From Mesostigma viride (Eukaryota; Streptophyta; Mesostigmatophyceae; Mesostigmatales; Mesostigmataceae), in NCBI GenBank assembly GCA_009746045.1, contig RPFO01000022.1, positions 3,018,943 to 3,082,942 of the forward strand: a DNA stretch of 64,000 nt. The letters are read 5' to 3'. Positions 47,001-60,919 of this stretch are shown piece by piece. The notes beneath the pieces were generated by a model that had not been told where the DNA came from, searched no databases, and worked only from the letters and a program-made list of their open reading frames with translations. Made by a program: the position numbers and the translations under genes. Position 1 is the first letter of the stretch. The number at the start of each line of letters is the position of its first letter.

Positions 47001-47473
47001 TAAGGGAGCCTGCTTTACCTAGTGTTATTGAATAGGGCCGTTCCCCCGGCCGGTTTACTTACTGAGTTTGGTAGTACTGCCTCTTGGCCATCCAATGAGA
47101 TGGGATGGAAGTTTGTAGAGTGGCTGTCCACCAATTGGCCCTCAGGGCCCCTGCCGCTCCGGCTCCCCTCCTTGTCCGCAGCATGGGAGGTATTCCCGTT
47201 GGGTCGCCGCTCGATGGCGGGCAGCGTCACGACCATCCTCGCGAGCCCTGGCTGGCGTCCAAAAATAGGAGCGGCGTCCGACGGCTGGACGTCAAGCGGG
47301 GGGTGATCCCGTGCCAGTGGCGAGACAGCAAATGGATCCGCGTCAAGCGACCTGACTGACGTCAAGGTTATGCCCGCATACGGAGCACCGCCTTCGGGTG
47401 CCGACGGTGGAGAGGAATGAAGGGGCTCCTTGCCATTGAGTACGGTGAAGCTGGGCTGCTTCGCCTGCTCCAT
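15260..47473 (-). CDS. Voltage-gated K+ channel with CNBD-like domain (15 exons)
   Basis: Membrane channel passing K+ in response to voltage. Exons in coding order: 47063-47473, 45423-45788, 43896-43942 (least sure), 42480-42573, 40026-40142, 38866-38909, 29587-29683, 28591-28734, 27408-27589, 26223-26364, 23918-24067, 20034-20378, 19178-19363, 17317-17487, 15260-15625. All junctions are GT-AG and phases match throughout; total 2862 nt, about 953 residues. Domains: long N-terminal cytosolic part (1-275), S1 (~285-305), S2 (~318-342), S3 (~360-380), Arg-rich S4 (~393-415), S5 and pore with TIGYGD (~490-502), S6, C-linker (549-598), CNBD (599-713), IQ-like motif (~795), C-terminal coiled coil. 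Closest general plan is the EAG/KCNH and plant-type K+ channel group. Introns are up to 9 kb and house transposons. The first exon and the 43.9-kb exon are the weakest parts. Confidence 0.82.
15626..16030. repeat. Decayed copies of the last-exon acceptor region
   Basis: Partial copies of the junction at 15610-15632 (CATGATCACGTCGAA followed by CTGTAAACATG) recur at about 15698-15735, 15797-15820 and 15950-15988. They are interleaved with blocks like ATGACAGGTGGCAAGGT. These are diverged tandem duplications of the intron-exon boundary. Confidence 0.6.
16690..16812. repeat. (ATT)/(TTA)-rich low-complexity tract
   Basis: Irregular TTATTATATTATTATCA repeats within the channel intron. Confidence 0.7.
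16853..17316. repeat. 52-53-bp intron minisatellite carrying the splice donor
   Basis: About nine tandem units of 52-53 bp. On the minus strand each unit begins GTGAGTGGGGTGGTTGCC (older units GTGATGGGG) and ends TTAACCTGTT. The first unit's GTGAGT is the splice donor of the IQ exon at 17317, so the donor and first ~52 bases of the intron have been amplified in place. Confidence 0.93.
17317..17487 (-). CDS. K+ channel exon with IQ-like motif
   Basis: 57 codons, phase 0 at both ends. Acceptor CTGCCAG at 17488 onward; donor GTGAGT at 17316-17311. It encodes [18 protein letters not shown], then [16 protein letters not shown], an IQ-type calmodulin-binding pattern (IQxxFRxxxxR). An Ala/Glu/Arg-rich helix follows. 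Confidence 0.85.
18005..19012. repeat. 1-kb (ACCC)n microsatellite
   Basis: A tetranucleotide array of about 1 kb with rare AGCC/ACC variants, inside the intron between the IQ exon and the 19.2-kb exon. It produces long spurious open frames in all six frames (PPTH or GGWV repeats). Confidence 0.98.
19178..19363 (-). CDS. K+ channel exon after CNBD
   Basis: 62 codons, phase 0 at both ends. Acceptor CCCGCAG at 19364 onward; donor GTGAGAG at 19177 downward. It encodes [20 protein letters not shown] and a basic helix, then [13 protein letters not shown]. It extends the CNBD C-terminal helix into the cytosolic tail. Confidence 0.82.
19432..19475. repeat. (GGGGGT)n microsatellite
   Basis: Short G-rich array (GGGTGGGGGTGGGGG) near the acceptor of the 19.2-kb exon. 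Confidence 0.85.
19820..19925. repeat. ~11-14-bp GCATCAAA repeats
   Basis: Irregular tandem copies of a unit like TTGCATCAAAATC, about seven copies, downstream of the CNBD exon in its intron. They continue weakly to the CNBD donor (20010). Confidence 0.6.
20034..20378 (-). CDS. K+ channel exon: cyclic-nucleotide-binding-like domain
   Basis: 115 codons, phase 0. Acceptor CCCACAG at 20379 onward; donor GTGAGAATC at 20033. It encodes [20 protein letters not shown], the beta-roll ([30 protein letters not shown]) and the C-terminal helix ([15 protein letters not shown]). The phosphate-binding cassette expected as GE....RxAT is replaced by a segment containing [19 protein letters not shown], without the Gly-Glu and Arg that contact cAMP/cGMP. 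As in KCNH channels, the domain may not bind nucleotide; that is inferred. Confidence 0.88.
20379..21290. repeat. Decayed tandem copies of CNBD-exon acceptor region
   Basis: The true boundary (GGCGTACATTTGCTCCGCGA, then CCTGTGGGA, at 20358-20386) recurs in diverged form at about 20476-20508, 20622-20652, 20760-20786, 20905-20940, 21022-21052 and 21243-21275. Spacing is roughly 120-150 bases. Accompanying blocks (AGGGATGAGAGGTGGGTGGCGG, TCTACTGATGTTTATGGGTA) also recur, showing that whole junction segments were duplicated. Confidence 0.7.
21086..21227. repeat. 20-bp minisatellite
   Basis: Seven near-perfect copies of CGGTGAATGTTTCCATGGTC within the CNBD-exon upstream intron. Confidence 0.95.
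21436..21718. repeat. ~60-bp repeat containing telomere-type TTTAGGG
   Basis: Five to six units of GTAGGATAAATGTAGGGGTA, then TGCCGCTG and two to three TTTAGGG heptamers. TTTAGGG is the plant/green-alga telomere repeat, here interstitial in an intron. Confidence 0.9.
21868..23938. repeat. 2-kb minisatellite derived from C-linker exon tail
   Basis: About 65 units of 29-30 bp (GAGCGAGGGGCTGGTGGGAG plus AGCGACGGAT and variants). Both edges carry the same block, AGCTCCCCCGCTCACCT then GGCCTTGAGCGAGGGGCTG, at 21868-21903 and 23905-23938. The right-hand block is the real exon end plus splice donor. The unit is a modified copy of the last ~25 exon bases, so exon tail and donor were amplified into the intron. 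The long minus open frame (Arg-Ser-Pro-Thr repeats) is a by-product. Confidence 0.93.
23918..24067 (-). CDS. K+ channel exon: C-linker
   Basis: 50 codons, phase 0. Acceptor ACGTCGCAG at 24068 onward; donor GTGAGCGGG at 23917. It encodes [20 protein letters not shown], a basic segment and LISPSLKAE, the C-linker helices between S6 and the CNBD. The following CNBD exon begins VAEQMY, the usual continuation. Confidence 0.88.
24080..24170. repeat. (GGGT)n microsatellite
   Basis: About 20 copies immediately 5' (in gene sense) of the C-linker exon acceptor. Confidence 0.96.
24584..24802 (+). CDS. N-terminal HTH fragment of pogo-like transposase
   Basis: A 72-residue ORF beginning [16 protein letters not shown], with a Lys-rich stretch and then [20 protein letters not shown]. 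The last segment has the form of the CENP-B/pogo N-terminal helix-turn-helix that binds element ends. The frame stops soon after, with no DDE catalytic domain, so this is a truncated or first-exon product. Confidence 0.5.
   Translation: MADKTDKAKWNALFSGSGAASSKKQKRDTTGEKAGGKGKLSNQQRYDIIQLLETGRSKASVMMKVNLNIWYR
24718..25146 (-). CDS. HIRAN-domain ORF in TIR element
   Basis: A 142-residue frame. Residues about 40-125 match the HIRAN pattern: [17 protein letters not shown] (the conserved N-P-x-D-x-x-A-I/V), [18 protein letters not shown], then [16 protein letters not shown] domains in HLTF/Rad5-type proteins bind 3'-OH DNA ends. The last ~28 residues overlap the HTH ORF on the other strand. Whether it is expressed from the transposon is unknown; it could be captured host sequence. 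Confidence 0.6.
   Translation of the reverse strand: MRVLCAVIVAIYPLASSSLSSTQTVIPSMATVTRTGLITVNVLHVNANNVADPGEICRHVRERSNPYDKKAITVQKADHSHIGRVAKRQAAALSPFIDNGIMKVAEVVATQDHEGYRYQMFRFTFIITDALDLPVSRSWMMS
25152..25355 (+). CDS. Small ORF in TIR element (unknown)
   Basis: A 67-residue frame with protein-like composition ([20 protein letters not shown]), between the HIRAN ORF and the right TIR. No family recognised; possibly the end of a transposon-encoded protein. Confidence 0.3.
   Translation: MQHTKFWLARWGASPAHSRFEDLHPSYDPKYDLDGEFFSAVRSALTRAIKRHPEVLQQGWGSQVMVT
25760..26240. repeat. Copies of S6-exon donor junction
   Basis: The real junction (CCCACCATGAC, then CTGGTGGTACTCG, at about 26212-26235) is repeated in diverged form near 25764, 25876, 25929, 25990, 26022, 26117 and 26161. 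The core CCACCATGACCTGGTGG is nearly palindromic. The copy at 26022-26075 includes about 40 bases of exon sequence. These are tandem duplications of an exon-intron boundary. Confidence 0.8.
26223..26364 (-). CDS. K+ channel exon: end of filter and S6
   Basis: 142 nt. Acceptor CCAACAG at 26365 onward; donor GTCATGG at 26222 (weak GT-C donor). The first base completes the Gly codon split by the intron, giving T-I-G-Y-G-D with the preceding exon. It encodes [20 protein letters not shown] and the rest of S6 ([12 protein letters not shown]). It ends NEYHQ in phase 0. Confidence 0.9.
26398..26535. repeat. (GGTGTT)n microsatellite
   Basis: About 22 hexamer copies close to the S6-exon acceptor, followed by short GGC/GGT runs to about 26570. 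Confidence 0.97.
27341..27379. repeat. Decayed copy of pore-exon interior
   Basis: CCGCCATGTAGAAGAATGCC plus ACAATGTACTCCT is a diverged copy of exon sequence at 27433-27467 and lies on the donor side of the pore exon. Confidence 0.6.
27408..27589 (-). CDS. K+ channel exon: S5, pore helix and filter
   Basis: 182 nt. Acceptor TTCTCGCAG at 27590 onward; donor GTACGCG at 27407. It encodes [16 protein letters not shown] (S5 end), a turret with [10 protein letters not shown], then [15 protein letters not shown]. The exon ends with the first two bases (GG) of the second filter glycine. The next exon supplies the third base and D, so the K+ signature T-I-G-Y-G-D is assembled only by splicing. Confidence 0.92.
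27590..28120. repeat. Decayed copies of pore-exon acceptor region
   Basis: The boundary CATCGCGCACAG / CTGCGAG (27578-27596) recurs near 27727-27770 (GCATCGCGCGCAG / CTGCCGG), 27898-27930 and 28083-28112. It is interspersed with CACACACA tracts. Confidence 0.6.
28373..28442. repeat. 31-bp tandem repeat
   Basis: Three copies of AGCTATTCCAGATGATATGA plus GATAAAT in the intron between pore and S4 exons. Confidence 0.85.
28591..28734 (-). CDS. K+ channel exon: S4 voltage sensor
   Basis: 48 codons, phase 0. Acceptor CGTGCCAG at 28735 onward; donor GTGAGTG at 28590. It encodes [20 protein letters not shown], then RVLRRFES, with basic residues about every third position, the S4 voltage-sensor pattern. 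It continues into the S4-S5 linker and start of S5 ([12 protein letters not shown]). Confidence 0.9.
28735..29240. repeat. Decayed copies of S4-exon acceptor region
   Basis: Diverged copies of the first 35-45 exon bases plus AG acceptor occur at about 28895-28948 (GACATCTTGAGCGGGCGCAC, then GTATGAGCTG), 29080-29100 and 29190-29232 (CGCACGGCGCGCATGAGCTG). The real exon end is at 28695-28740. Confidence 0.75.
28948..29016. repeat. (GT)n microsatellite
   Basis: About 33 dinucleotide copies embedded at a decoy acceptor copy. A shorter GT/GC run lies at 29262-29292. Confidence 0.97.
29299..29490. repeat. (AGGTC)n pentanucleotide array
   Basis: About 38 near-perfect copies; open frames through it (Ser-Gly-Gln-Val-Arg) are artefacts. 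Confidence 0.97.
29587..29683 (-). CDS. K+ channel exon: S3
   Basis: 97 nt. Acceptor ACTACCAG at 29684 onward; donor GTGAGGG at 29586. The first base completes Arg from the previous exon; then [20 protein letters not shown] and [10 protein letters not shown]. GWFxxDLISxxP is the conserved S3 entry of this channel family. It ends in phase 0. Confidence 0.9.
30000..30112. repeat. AT-rich TATAGTAGTATA repeats
   Basis: Irregular, self-complementary ATAGTAGTATACTATA-type sequence capable of hairpins. Confidence 0.75.
30245..30600 (-). pseudogene. Unrecognised coding-like segment in intron
   Basis: A minus frame reads [20 protein letters not shown], then [20 protein letters not shown] and [14 protein letters not shown] before a stop (30522-30316). 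It is in a 9-kb channel intron, GC-rich compared with its AT-rich flanks, so it is probably part of an inserted element. No family assigned. Confidence 0.3.
30975..31130. repeat. TAGTACTATA repeats
   Basis: About ten imperfect copies of a palindromic TAGTACTATA / AAAATAATAG unit. Confidence 0.85.
31131..31595. other. 3' region of DIRS-like element
   Basis: Non-coding as far as can be seen, following the recombinase stop. Overlapping short frames on both strands have no recognisable motif. It may hold the element's terminal repeat. Confidence 0.4.
31596..32519 (-). pseudogene. Tyrosine recombinase (DIRS type)
   Basis: Site-specific recombinase that inserts DIRS cDNA circles. After the 2A-like motif comes an N-terminal core-binding segment ([16 protein letters not shown], then [11 protein letters not shown]). 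Frameshifts near 32330 and 32020 follow. The box I arginine is in [12 protein letters not shown] (about 32090), box II is [10 protein letters not shown] (about 31800), and the nucleophile is in [15 protein letters not shown] (about 31740). All key residues (R, H-x-x-R, Y) are present across the frames. The stop is at 31596. Confidence 0.82.
32520..32549 (-). other. 2A-like motif [10 protein letters not shown]
   Basis: The sequence between RNase H and the recombinase encodes [10 protein letters not shown] in the open frame. The core D-x-H/E-x-N-P-G-P matches ribosome-skipping 2A-like peptides, with His at the usual Glu. Its place exactly between two enzymes suggests co-translational separation of Pol and recombinase. 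Confidence 0.65.
32550..33770 (-). pseudogene. DIRS RT palm end and RNase H
   Basis: On the minus strand the RT resumes with [17 protein letters not shown]. It continues, after shifts, through [16 protein letters not shown] (the x-D-D catalytic motif) and the thumb ([20 protein letters not shown]). RNase H follows in two frames: [16 protein letters not shown] (first Asp, about 33050), [15 protein letters not shown] (Glu), [13 protein letters not shown] (Asp) and [10 protein letters not shown] (last Asp). The frame runs openly into the 2A-like motif and recombinase. Confidence 0.78.
33770..34167 (+). pseudogene. Inverted copy of DIRS RT fragment
   Basis: Plus-strand copy, roughly 90% or more identical by eye, of the RT segment at 36450-36850 (minus). 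It contains [19 protein letters not shown] and [14 protein letters not shown]. It ends at the same point as the other copy, immediately before TGTCAAG, so the two RT fragments form the outer arms of a large inverted repeat centred near 35.3 kb. Confidence 0.8.
34168..35004. mobile_element. 837-bp element with 293-bp terminal inverted repeats
   Basis: Arms 34168-34460 and 34712-35004 are reverse complements with few mismatches, each starting TGTCAAGAATAAGTGCTC. The 251-bp centre is unique within it. No coding capacity. The layout is that of a foldback/MITE-type element. A related copy lacking the outer 135 bases occupies 35970-36449. Confidence 0.85.
35005..35969. other. Unique centre of inverted-repeat locus
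   Basis: About 1 kb without convincing coding sequence. It holds four copies of CCAACTAGG at about 35778-35866. It separates the 837-bp element from its partial inverted copy. Confidence 0.5.
35970..36449. repeat. Partial inverted copy of TGTCAAG element
   Basis: Reverse complement of 34303-34721, ending CTTGACA at 36449. It is interrupted at 36249 by a short LINE tail insertion. It abuts the minus-strand RT fragment. Confidence 0.85.
36249..36305 (-). mobile_element. 57-bp 5'-truncated LINE insertion with 11-bp TSD
   Basis: The uninterrupted sequence at 34722-34741 (CTAGGTAACACACTATGACC) is split here. TAACACACTAT occurs at both 36238-36248 and 36306-36316, flanking 57 bases. On the minus strand the insert reads to CCCAACGGAGTTATGTTCCT and ends in (TTAA)n, matching the 3' end at 14285-14362. 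This is a heavily truncated target-primed insertion. Confidence 0.9.
36450..37375 (-). pseudogene. DIRS Pol N-terminus and RT fingers
   Basis: From about 37375 the frame reads [17 protein letters not shown], then [30 protein letters not shown] and [18 protein letters not shown]. It leads to the RT start [19 protein letters not shown] (the K-x-D-G..R...D pattern), [11 protein letters not shown] and [15 protein letters not shown] (motif A region). Frameshifts lie near 36765 and 36550. The palm continues only at 33770, after the inverted-repeat block. Confidence 0.72.
37364..38430 (-). pseudogene. DIRS gag-like ORF
   Basis: First ORF of the DIRS-like element. It starts in the frame with [20 protein letters not shown] and [20 protein letters not shown], then shifts near 38150. 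It then runs openly with [37 protein letters not shown] and [20 protein letters not shown] to a Lys/Gln-rich end (stop near 37364). No zinc knuckle; DIRS gag-like proteins often lack one. Assignment rests on position upstream of RT. Confidence 0.6.
38431..38865. other. Intron, no gene seen
   Basis: It contains a decayed copy (about 38766-38812) of the following exon (GCGATGCGCTTCTGGGACGT vs GCGATGCGCTTGTGGGACGT) lacking a good acceptor. Otherwise nothing recognised. Confidence 0.55.
38866..38909 (-). CDS. K+ channel micro-exon (S2-S3 linker)
   Basis: 44 nt. Acceptor CCCTGCAG at 38910 onward; donor GTATGTG at 38865. It encodes [14 protein letters not shown] plus two bases of Arg, completed by the S3 exon to RYLRGWF. 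The linker pattern (basic, Ile-Ala-x-R-Y) is typical of this family. A decayed duplicate lies 100 bp away. Confidence 0.82.
38910..40025. other. Intron with decayed S2-exon copies
   Basis: A diverged copy of the S2-exon end (GAGTAGTCGGCGAGGACAAA, then GTTGCTGATG) is at about 39901-39935, with weaker traces near 39865. A short ATTAATTAA run lies at 39350. No gene is seen. Confidence 0.5.
40026..40142 (-). CDS. K+ channel exon: S2
   Basis: 39 codons, phase 0. Acceptor TGTGACAG at 40143 onward; donor GTATGGTATG at 40025. It encodes [20 protein letters not shown] and [19 protein letters not shown]. The acidic D..F..D..xNF pattern of S2 (charge-transfer centre) is present. Confidence 0.9.
40285..41006. 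repeat. (GGGGA)n microsatellite, 0.7 kb
   Basis: Pentamer GGGGA array with interspersed GGGA tetramers. Purine-only on this strand, so it could form triplex or G-quadruplex structures. Pro-rich minus frames are artefacts. Confidence 0.98.
41007..41689. other. Intron between S2 and S1 exons, no gene seen
   Basis: Low-complexity Ser/Thr/Pro-type frames only. It includes an ACATCGGCAGCACxC duplication at about 41098 and 41129. Confidence 0.4.
41690..41822. repeat. 47-bp tandem repeat x3
   Basis: Three near-perfect units with GACTCTGTTGGCTTCAYGAA and GGGTTTCCTATTAGGCACTG. Confidence 0.92.
41822..41955. repeat. ~22-bp tandem repeat
   Basis: About six units of GGCACTGCTTTCACACGCAC with variants. 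Confidence 0.88.
41954..42479. repeat. S1-exon junction copies and 61-bp tandem repeat
   Basis: Diverged copies of the S1-exon 3' end and donor (CACCCACATCAAAGGGCAGG, then AAGATGGCCACG) lie at about 41957-41988, 42258-42290 and 42366-42400, before the real one at 42473-42510. A 61-bp unit (GCTAGCTAGGGTTATTCTCT, then AGATATGTTGGCTCCAT) is repeated four times at about 42000-42248. Confidence 0.85.
42480..42573 (-). CDS. K+ channel exon: S1
   Basis: 94 nt. Acceptor CCCTGCAG at 42574 onward; donor GTGGGTG at 42479. After one base completing a codon it encodes [20 protein letters not shown] and [11 protein letters not shown], the S1 helix. With the next exon this gives the conserved PFDVAFL. Confidence 0.9.
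42574..43895. other. Intron, no further exon seen
   Basis: It includes a TTAATTAATTAA run at 43310-43322 that may be the tail of a LINE fragment. Minus frames at 43367-43612 include [17 protein letters not shown], which I could not place. No other feature is supported. Confidence 0.4.
43896..43942 (-). CDS. K+ channel candidate exon before S1
   Basis: 47 nt. Candidate acceptor GTGAGGAG at 43943 onward, donor GTGAAT at 43895. It encodes [15 protein letters not shown] plus two bases (GT) completed by the S1 exon. Its length (2 mod 3) is exactly what is needed to join the phase-0 end of the previous exon to the phase of the S1 exon. The true acceptor may be three bases upstream. Confidence 0.5.
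44080..44410. repeat. ~43-47-bp tandem repeat with GTATG donors/AG
   Basis: Seven units of CCTCCTCGAATAGAACCGCT, then TGATGGGACAATAGGAGGCAT. On the minus strand each has CGAGGAG/GTATG, resembling the GTGAGGAG/ATG boundary of the exon at 43942. It is probably another junction-derived array. Confidence 0.85.
44594..45078. repeat. 12-bp minisatellite (ACCACCAGCACT / ACCTCCAGCATC)
   Basis: About 40 units; long frames on both strands (Thr/Ser or Gly/Asp/Val-rich) are artefacts of the 12-bp period. Confidence 0.96.
45423..45788 (-). CDS. K+ channel exon: N-terminal cytosolic region
   Basis: 122 codons, phase 0. Acceptor TCCCCCAG at 45789 onward; donor GTGCGGGG at 45422. It encodes [20 protein letters not shown], a Ser/Arg-rich region ([10 protein letters not shown]) and [19 protein letters not shown]-rich with strong coding character. 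If the first exon is wrong, translation could start at the internal Met (MGRLFSSS). Confidence 0.72.
46030..46066. repeat. Poly-G tract
   Basis: Run of about 22 G in the first intron of the channel gene, potential G-quadruplex. Confidence 0.9.
46248..46375. repeat. 24-bp AT-rich tandem repeat
   Basis: About five copies of AATAAAACACGAAAACATTA plus TTGC. Confidence 0.92.
46408..46702. repeat. (GGGC)n microsatellite
   Basis: GGGC array of about 290 bp with GGC and GGGT variants; frames of Gly/Arg/Ala or Pro/Ala/Arg are artefacts. Confidence 0.98.
46946..46968. repeat. (TTAA)n tail-like run
   Basis: ATTAATTAATTAATTAATTA, the same simple tail as the LINE ends at 14341 and 36249; here the adjoining sequence is not recognisably related. 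Confidence 0.6.
47063..47473 (-). CDS. K+ channel putative first coding exon
   Basis: 137 codons from the Met at 47473 ([20 protein letters not shown]) to a strong donor GTAAGT at 47062-47057, phase 0, matching the next exon. The protein is Pro/Ser/Gly-rich and disordered-looking, with [15 protein letters not shown] and [14 protein letters not shown]. No domain. Supported by open frame, donor strength and position; no homology is claimed. Confidence 0.6.
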
Positions 47474-48967
47474 CGGATTTGTTTAGTTTGACGGTCTGCG
47501 ATAGCACTGAGTCATCCCTATCCATTCTAACGTGGGTGACCTGCCATCCAGAAACGGCATTAATTCGATGCGGACATCCTTGGACAGTTGCAATCCAAGT
47601 GCAATGGAGGTAACGCGAGAGCCAATGTCCATCTTTATATCAGCCGACGTCGGCGATGGCCGTGATGGAATCACCTGGAGCAATCGTTGTATACATCTTG
47701 TGCATGGCGAGCAAGAATCGCAAAATTTTCGCCGGGATTCAGTTCATTTGAACGCCCTCGAATCGTATCGGTGTTTGGGCAGCAAAAATGACGTGCCAGC
47801 TTTTCCCAGTAACTCAAGGTTTGCGATGACTTGCACGGATATTGCAGTCATCGCCATGCTTGGCACGGGCTCTCGATAATAGCAGCCATGCTTGCGTAAT
47901 GTAACTAATAATTAGCACGTCCGTCGGTCTTGGCAATACGTTGATACTGTGGCAATGCGTGGCGTGAGAACTGGCCACTTCAGCAAAATAATTTAGGAAG
48001 CCAGTGATACCCAAAAATGGAGATCCCCGCGTAATAAAAGACGAGAATACCCACCTACCAGTAGAATAGACCTAATTTGGCTAACCAGTAAAGAAATAAA
48101 TGATATGCACGCAGCACGATCCGGTCGATCCCATTCATTAATTAGGGTGTTTCCAGGTTTCCACTTTCCACAATACGACTGACATATGTGTTAGTTACCG
48201 GAAAAGGTGGAAATACCTAACGATATTCCCATTGGTTAACAAAAATACCCATTTACCCCTGATTTACCCGGAAAAAGTGCGCCAGCCACGGCTGATTTGG
48301 CATATACCGTACCAATATTGAACCATCTGGTTTCTGTGTGGTTCAGAACTTGGCAGGATACAAGTGCCATGCAATACGGCAGTATACGACGCAATTCAAG
48401 TTTTCCCTGTTTCGGATACTACGGGTTGTTGACGGAACACCACATTGCCATCCGGGAATGGCGGAACGTGACATGAGCTTCGACATGAGCGGACACTCTG
48501 CCGGTAGACGACACCAGTGCCAGCTCGTTACAGCTACCTACACAACAAACACTGCTGTGGTGTGTGATATATATGGCGAGGTTCGCCATGTAAATGACTG
48601 TGGTCGAAATGCGGAGCTTAGCATTCGATTTAAAACTGCAGGCATTGAACTCGGTTCGCCTTGTCGTCGTAGGCGGCGTTTTCAGCAGTCAGGCATCCAT
48701 CGTGTTCAACATTTCGTAGCCACAATAGCTGTTCGTAGTGAATGCCTGTCAACGCTTGACCCAGCTGATATGGGCATTTTCTCCGCTAGTCCTCGTTCTT
48801 TCGGCGATGTGGGCGTCCACGGGCGTCACATAAGCCACCGCTCTTGATAGGGGCGGCTGTGCAGACGTTGCGAACCGTCACCAAGGCAAATTCTAGTCTA
48901 GGTCGTGCGTTCTTCTGCGAAGGCTTGGAGAGGGACATGCAAAGCTTGTAACCGTCCATTGGGAACC
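47474..48967. promoter_or_regulatory. Divergent intergenic region (channel / COG6)
   Basis: 1.5 kb between two start codons pointing away from each other, so both promoters should lie here. Open frames exist (47532-47879 and 48338-48847, plus), the second of 169 codons, but neither has a recognisable domain. No TATA box or other motif can be assigned with confidence. Confidence 0.5.
48338..48847 (+). CDS. Hypothetical ORF (weak)
   Basis: 169 codons, starting MVQNLAGYKCHAIRQYTTQF. Composition is rich in Arg, His and Cys; no domain recognised. It lies in the shared promoter region, so it may be chance or 5' untranslated sequence. Confidence 0.2.
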   Translation: MVQNLAGYKCHAIRQYTTQFKFSLFRILRVVDGTPHCHPGMAERDMSFDMSGHSAGRRHQCQLVTATYTTNTAVVCDIYGEVRHVNDCGRNAELSIRFKTAGIELGSPCRRRRRFQQSGIHRVQHFVATIAVRSECLSTLDPADMGIFSASPRSFGDVGVHGRHISHRS

Positions 48968-59627
<10,660 letters not shown>

Positions 59628-60237
59628 GTGGGTGGGGCGTAGCTAGTCATGTCGGATGGTTCCTGGTTTTGGACCAGGAGGGCGCGTACGAGCGGCTGTG
59701 CCGGTGGGTGGGGCGTAGCTAGTCATGTCGGATGGTTCCTGGTTTTGGACCAGGAGGGCGCGTACGAGCGGCTGTGCCGGTGGGTGGGGCGTAGCTAGTC
59801 ATGTCGGATGGTTCCTGGTTTTGGACCAGGAGGGCGCGTACGAGCGGCTGTGCCGGTGGGTGGGGCGTAGCTAGTCATGTCGGATGGTTCCTGGTTTTGG
59901 ACCAGGAGGGCGCGTACGAGCGGCTGTGCCGGTGGGTGGGGCGTAGCTAGTCATGTCGGATGGTTCCTGGTTTTGGACCAGGAGGGCGCGTACGAGCGGC
60001 TGTGCCGGTGGGTGGGGCGTAGCTAGTCATGTCGGATGGTTCCTGGTTTTGGACCAGGAGGGCGCGTACGAGCGGCTGTGCCGGTGGGTGGGGCGTAGCT
60101 AGTCATGTCGGATGGTTCCTGGTTTTGGACCAGGAGGGCGCGTACGAGCGGCTGTGCCGGTGGGTGGGGCGTAGCTAGTCATGTCGGATGGTTCCTGGTT
60201 TTGGACCAGGAGGGCGCGTACGAGCGGCTGTGCCGGT
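59628..60237. repeat. 76-bp tandem repeat carrying COG6 exon-5 end and donor
   Basis: Eight near-identical 76-bp units. Each contains GACCAG/GAGGGCGCGTACGAGCGGCT, then GTGCCG/GTGGGTGGGG: an acceptor-like CAG, 26 exon-like bases coding EGAYERLC, and the real splice donor sequence. It starts exactly at the donor of exon 5. Confidence 0.96.
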
Positions 60238-60539
60238 CAGCGTTTTTTTTAGTGGCGATATGCCGCCAAATGTGGCGGTGTGGCACTTTTTTTGGCAAAA
60301 TGTGGCGGTGCCACCCACTTTGACAGGGCTCCCAAGAAGCCACAATTTGGCCGTGCCGTTCTACTTTGTAGTTTCGTTTCGCCACAGGGTGGCCGTGCCT
60401 GAAGTTCACTCTAGTACAGGTTACGCCACAATTGGCGGTGTCAGCCGGTCTTCCAGTCGGCGTTCCGCCACAAGCCTCCCTAGTACTAGACTACTAGTAT
60501 GAGTACTACTATGACTGACTGACTGCATAGTGCATGTAC

Positions 60540-60830
60540 GTAGAGCCCGGCCGGCGGCCAAGTGCCAAGTGGCAAGTGGCCCGCTGCCAGAGACCAGAGC
60601 ACGGAGAGTGCACTGTGCAGACTGCAGCTTGTGTGCATTAACTGCATTTTCACTTCACCTGGCTGGCGAGTCGCTGGCGAGACTCGCCAGCCAGCTTGTG
60701 TGCATTCACTGCATTTTCACTTCACGTAGCTGGCGAGTCGCTAGCGGACACTCGCCAGCAAGCTCAAGTGAAAATGCAGTTAATGCACACAAGCTGCAGG
60801 CGAGTGGCGGCGTGGCGCCTCAGTATTAAG
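60540..60830. repeat. Direct and inverted repeats in hAT 5' region
   Basis: A block AGCTTGTGTGCATT(A/C)ACTG plus CATTTTCACTT occurs at about 60627 and 60693 and, inverted, at 60763-60793. Palindromic CTGGCGAGTCGCTGGCGAG / ACTCGCCAGCCAG sequences lie between. They are possible transposase-binding or hairpin structures. Confidence 0.8.
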
Positions 60831-60919
60831 TCACTCGCCAGCCATACTGCATTGACTAATGTGTTTCGACTTTCGGCACTAGTAATCGTTGTTGTTAATT
60901 TACCAAGTAGGAAAAATCC

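Noticed and set aside
47532-47879. Plus-strand ORF of 115 codons in the divergent intergenic region
   Set aside because: No domain, antisense to no known product, composition not distinctive; not listed as a gene.
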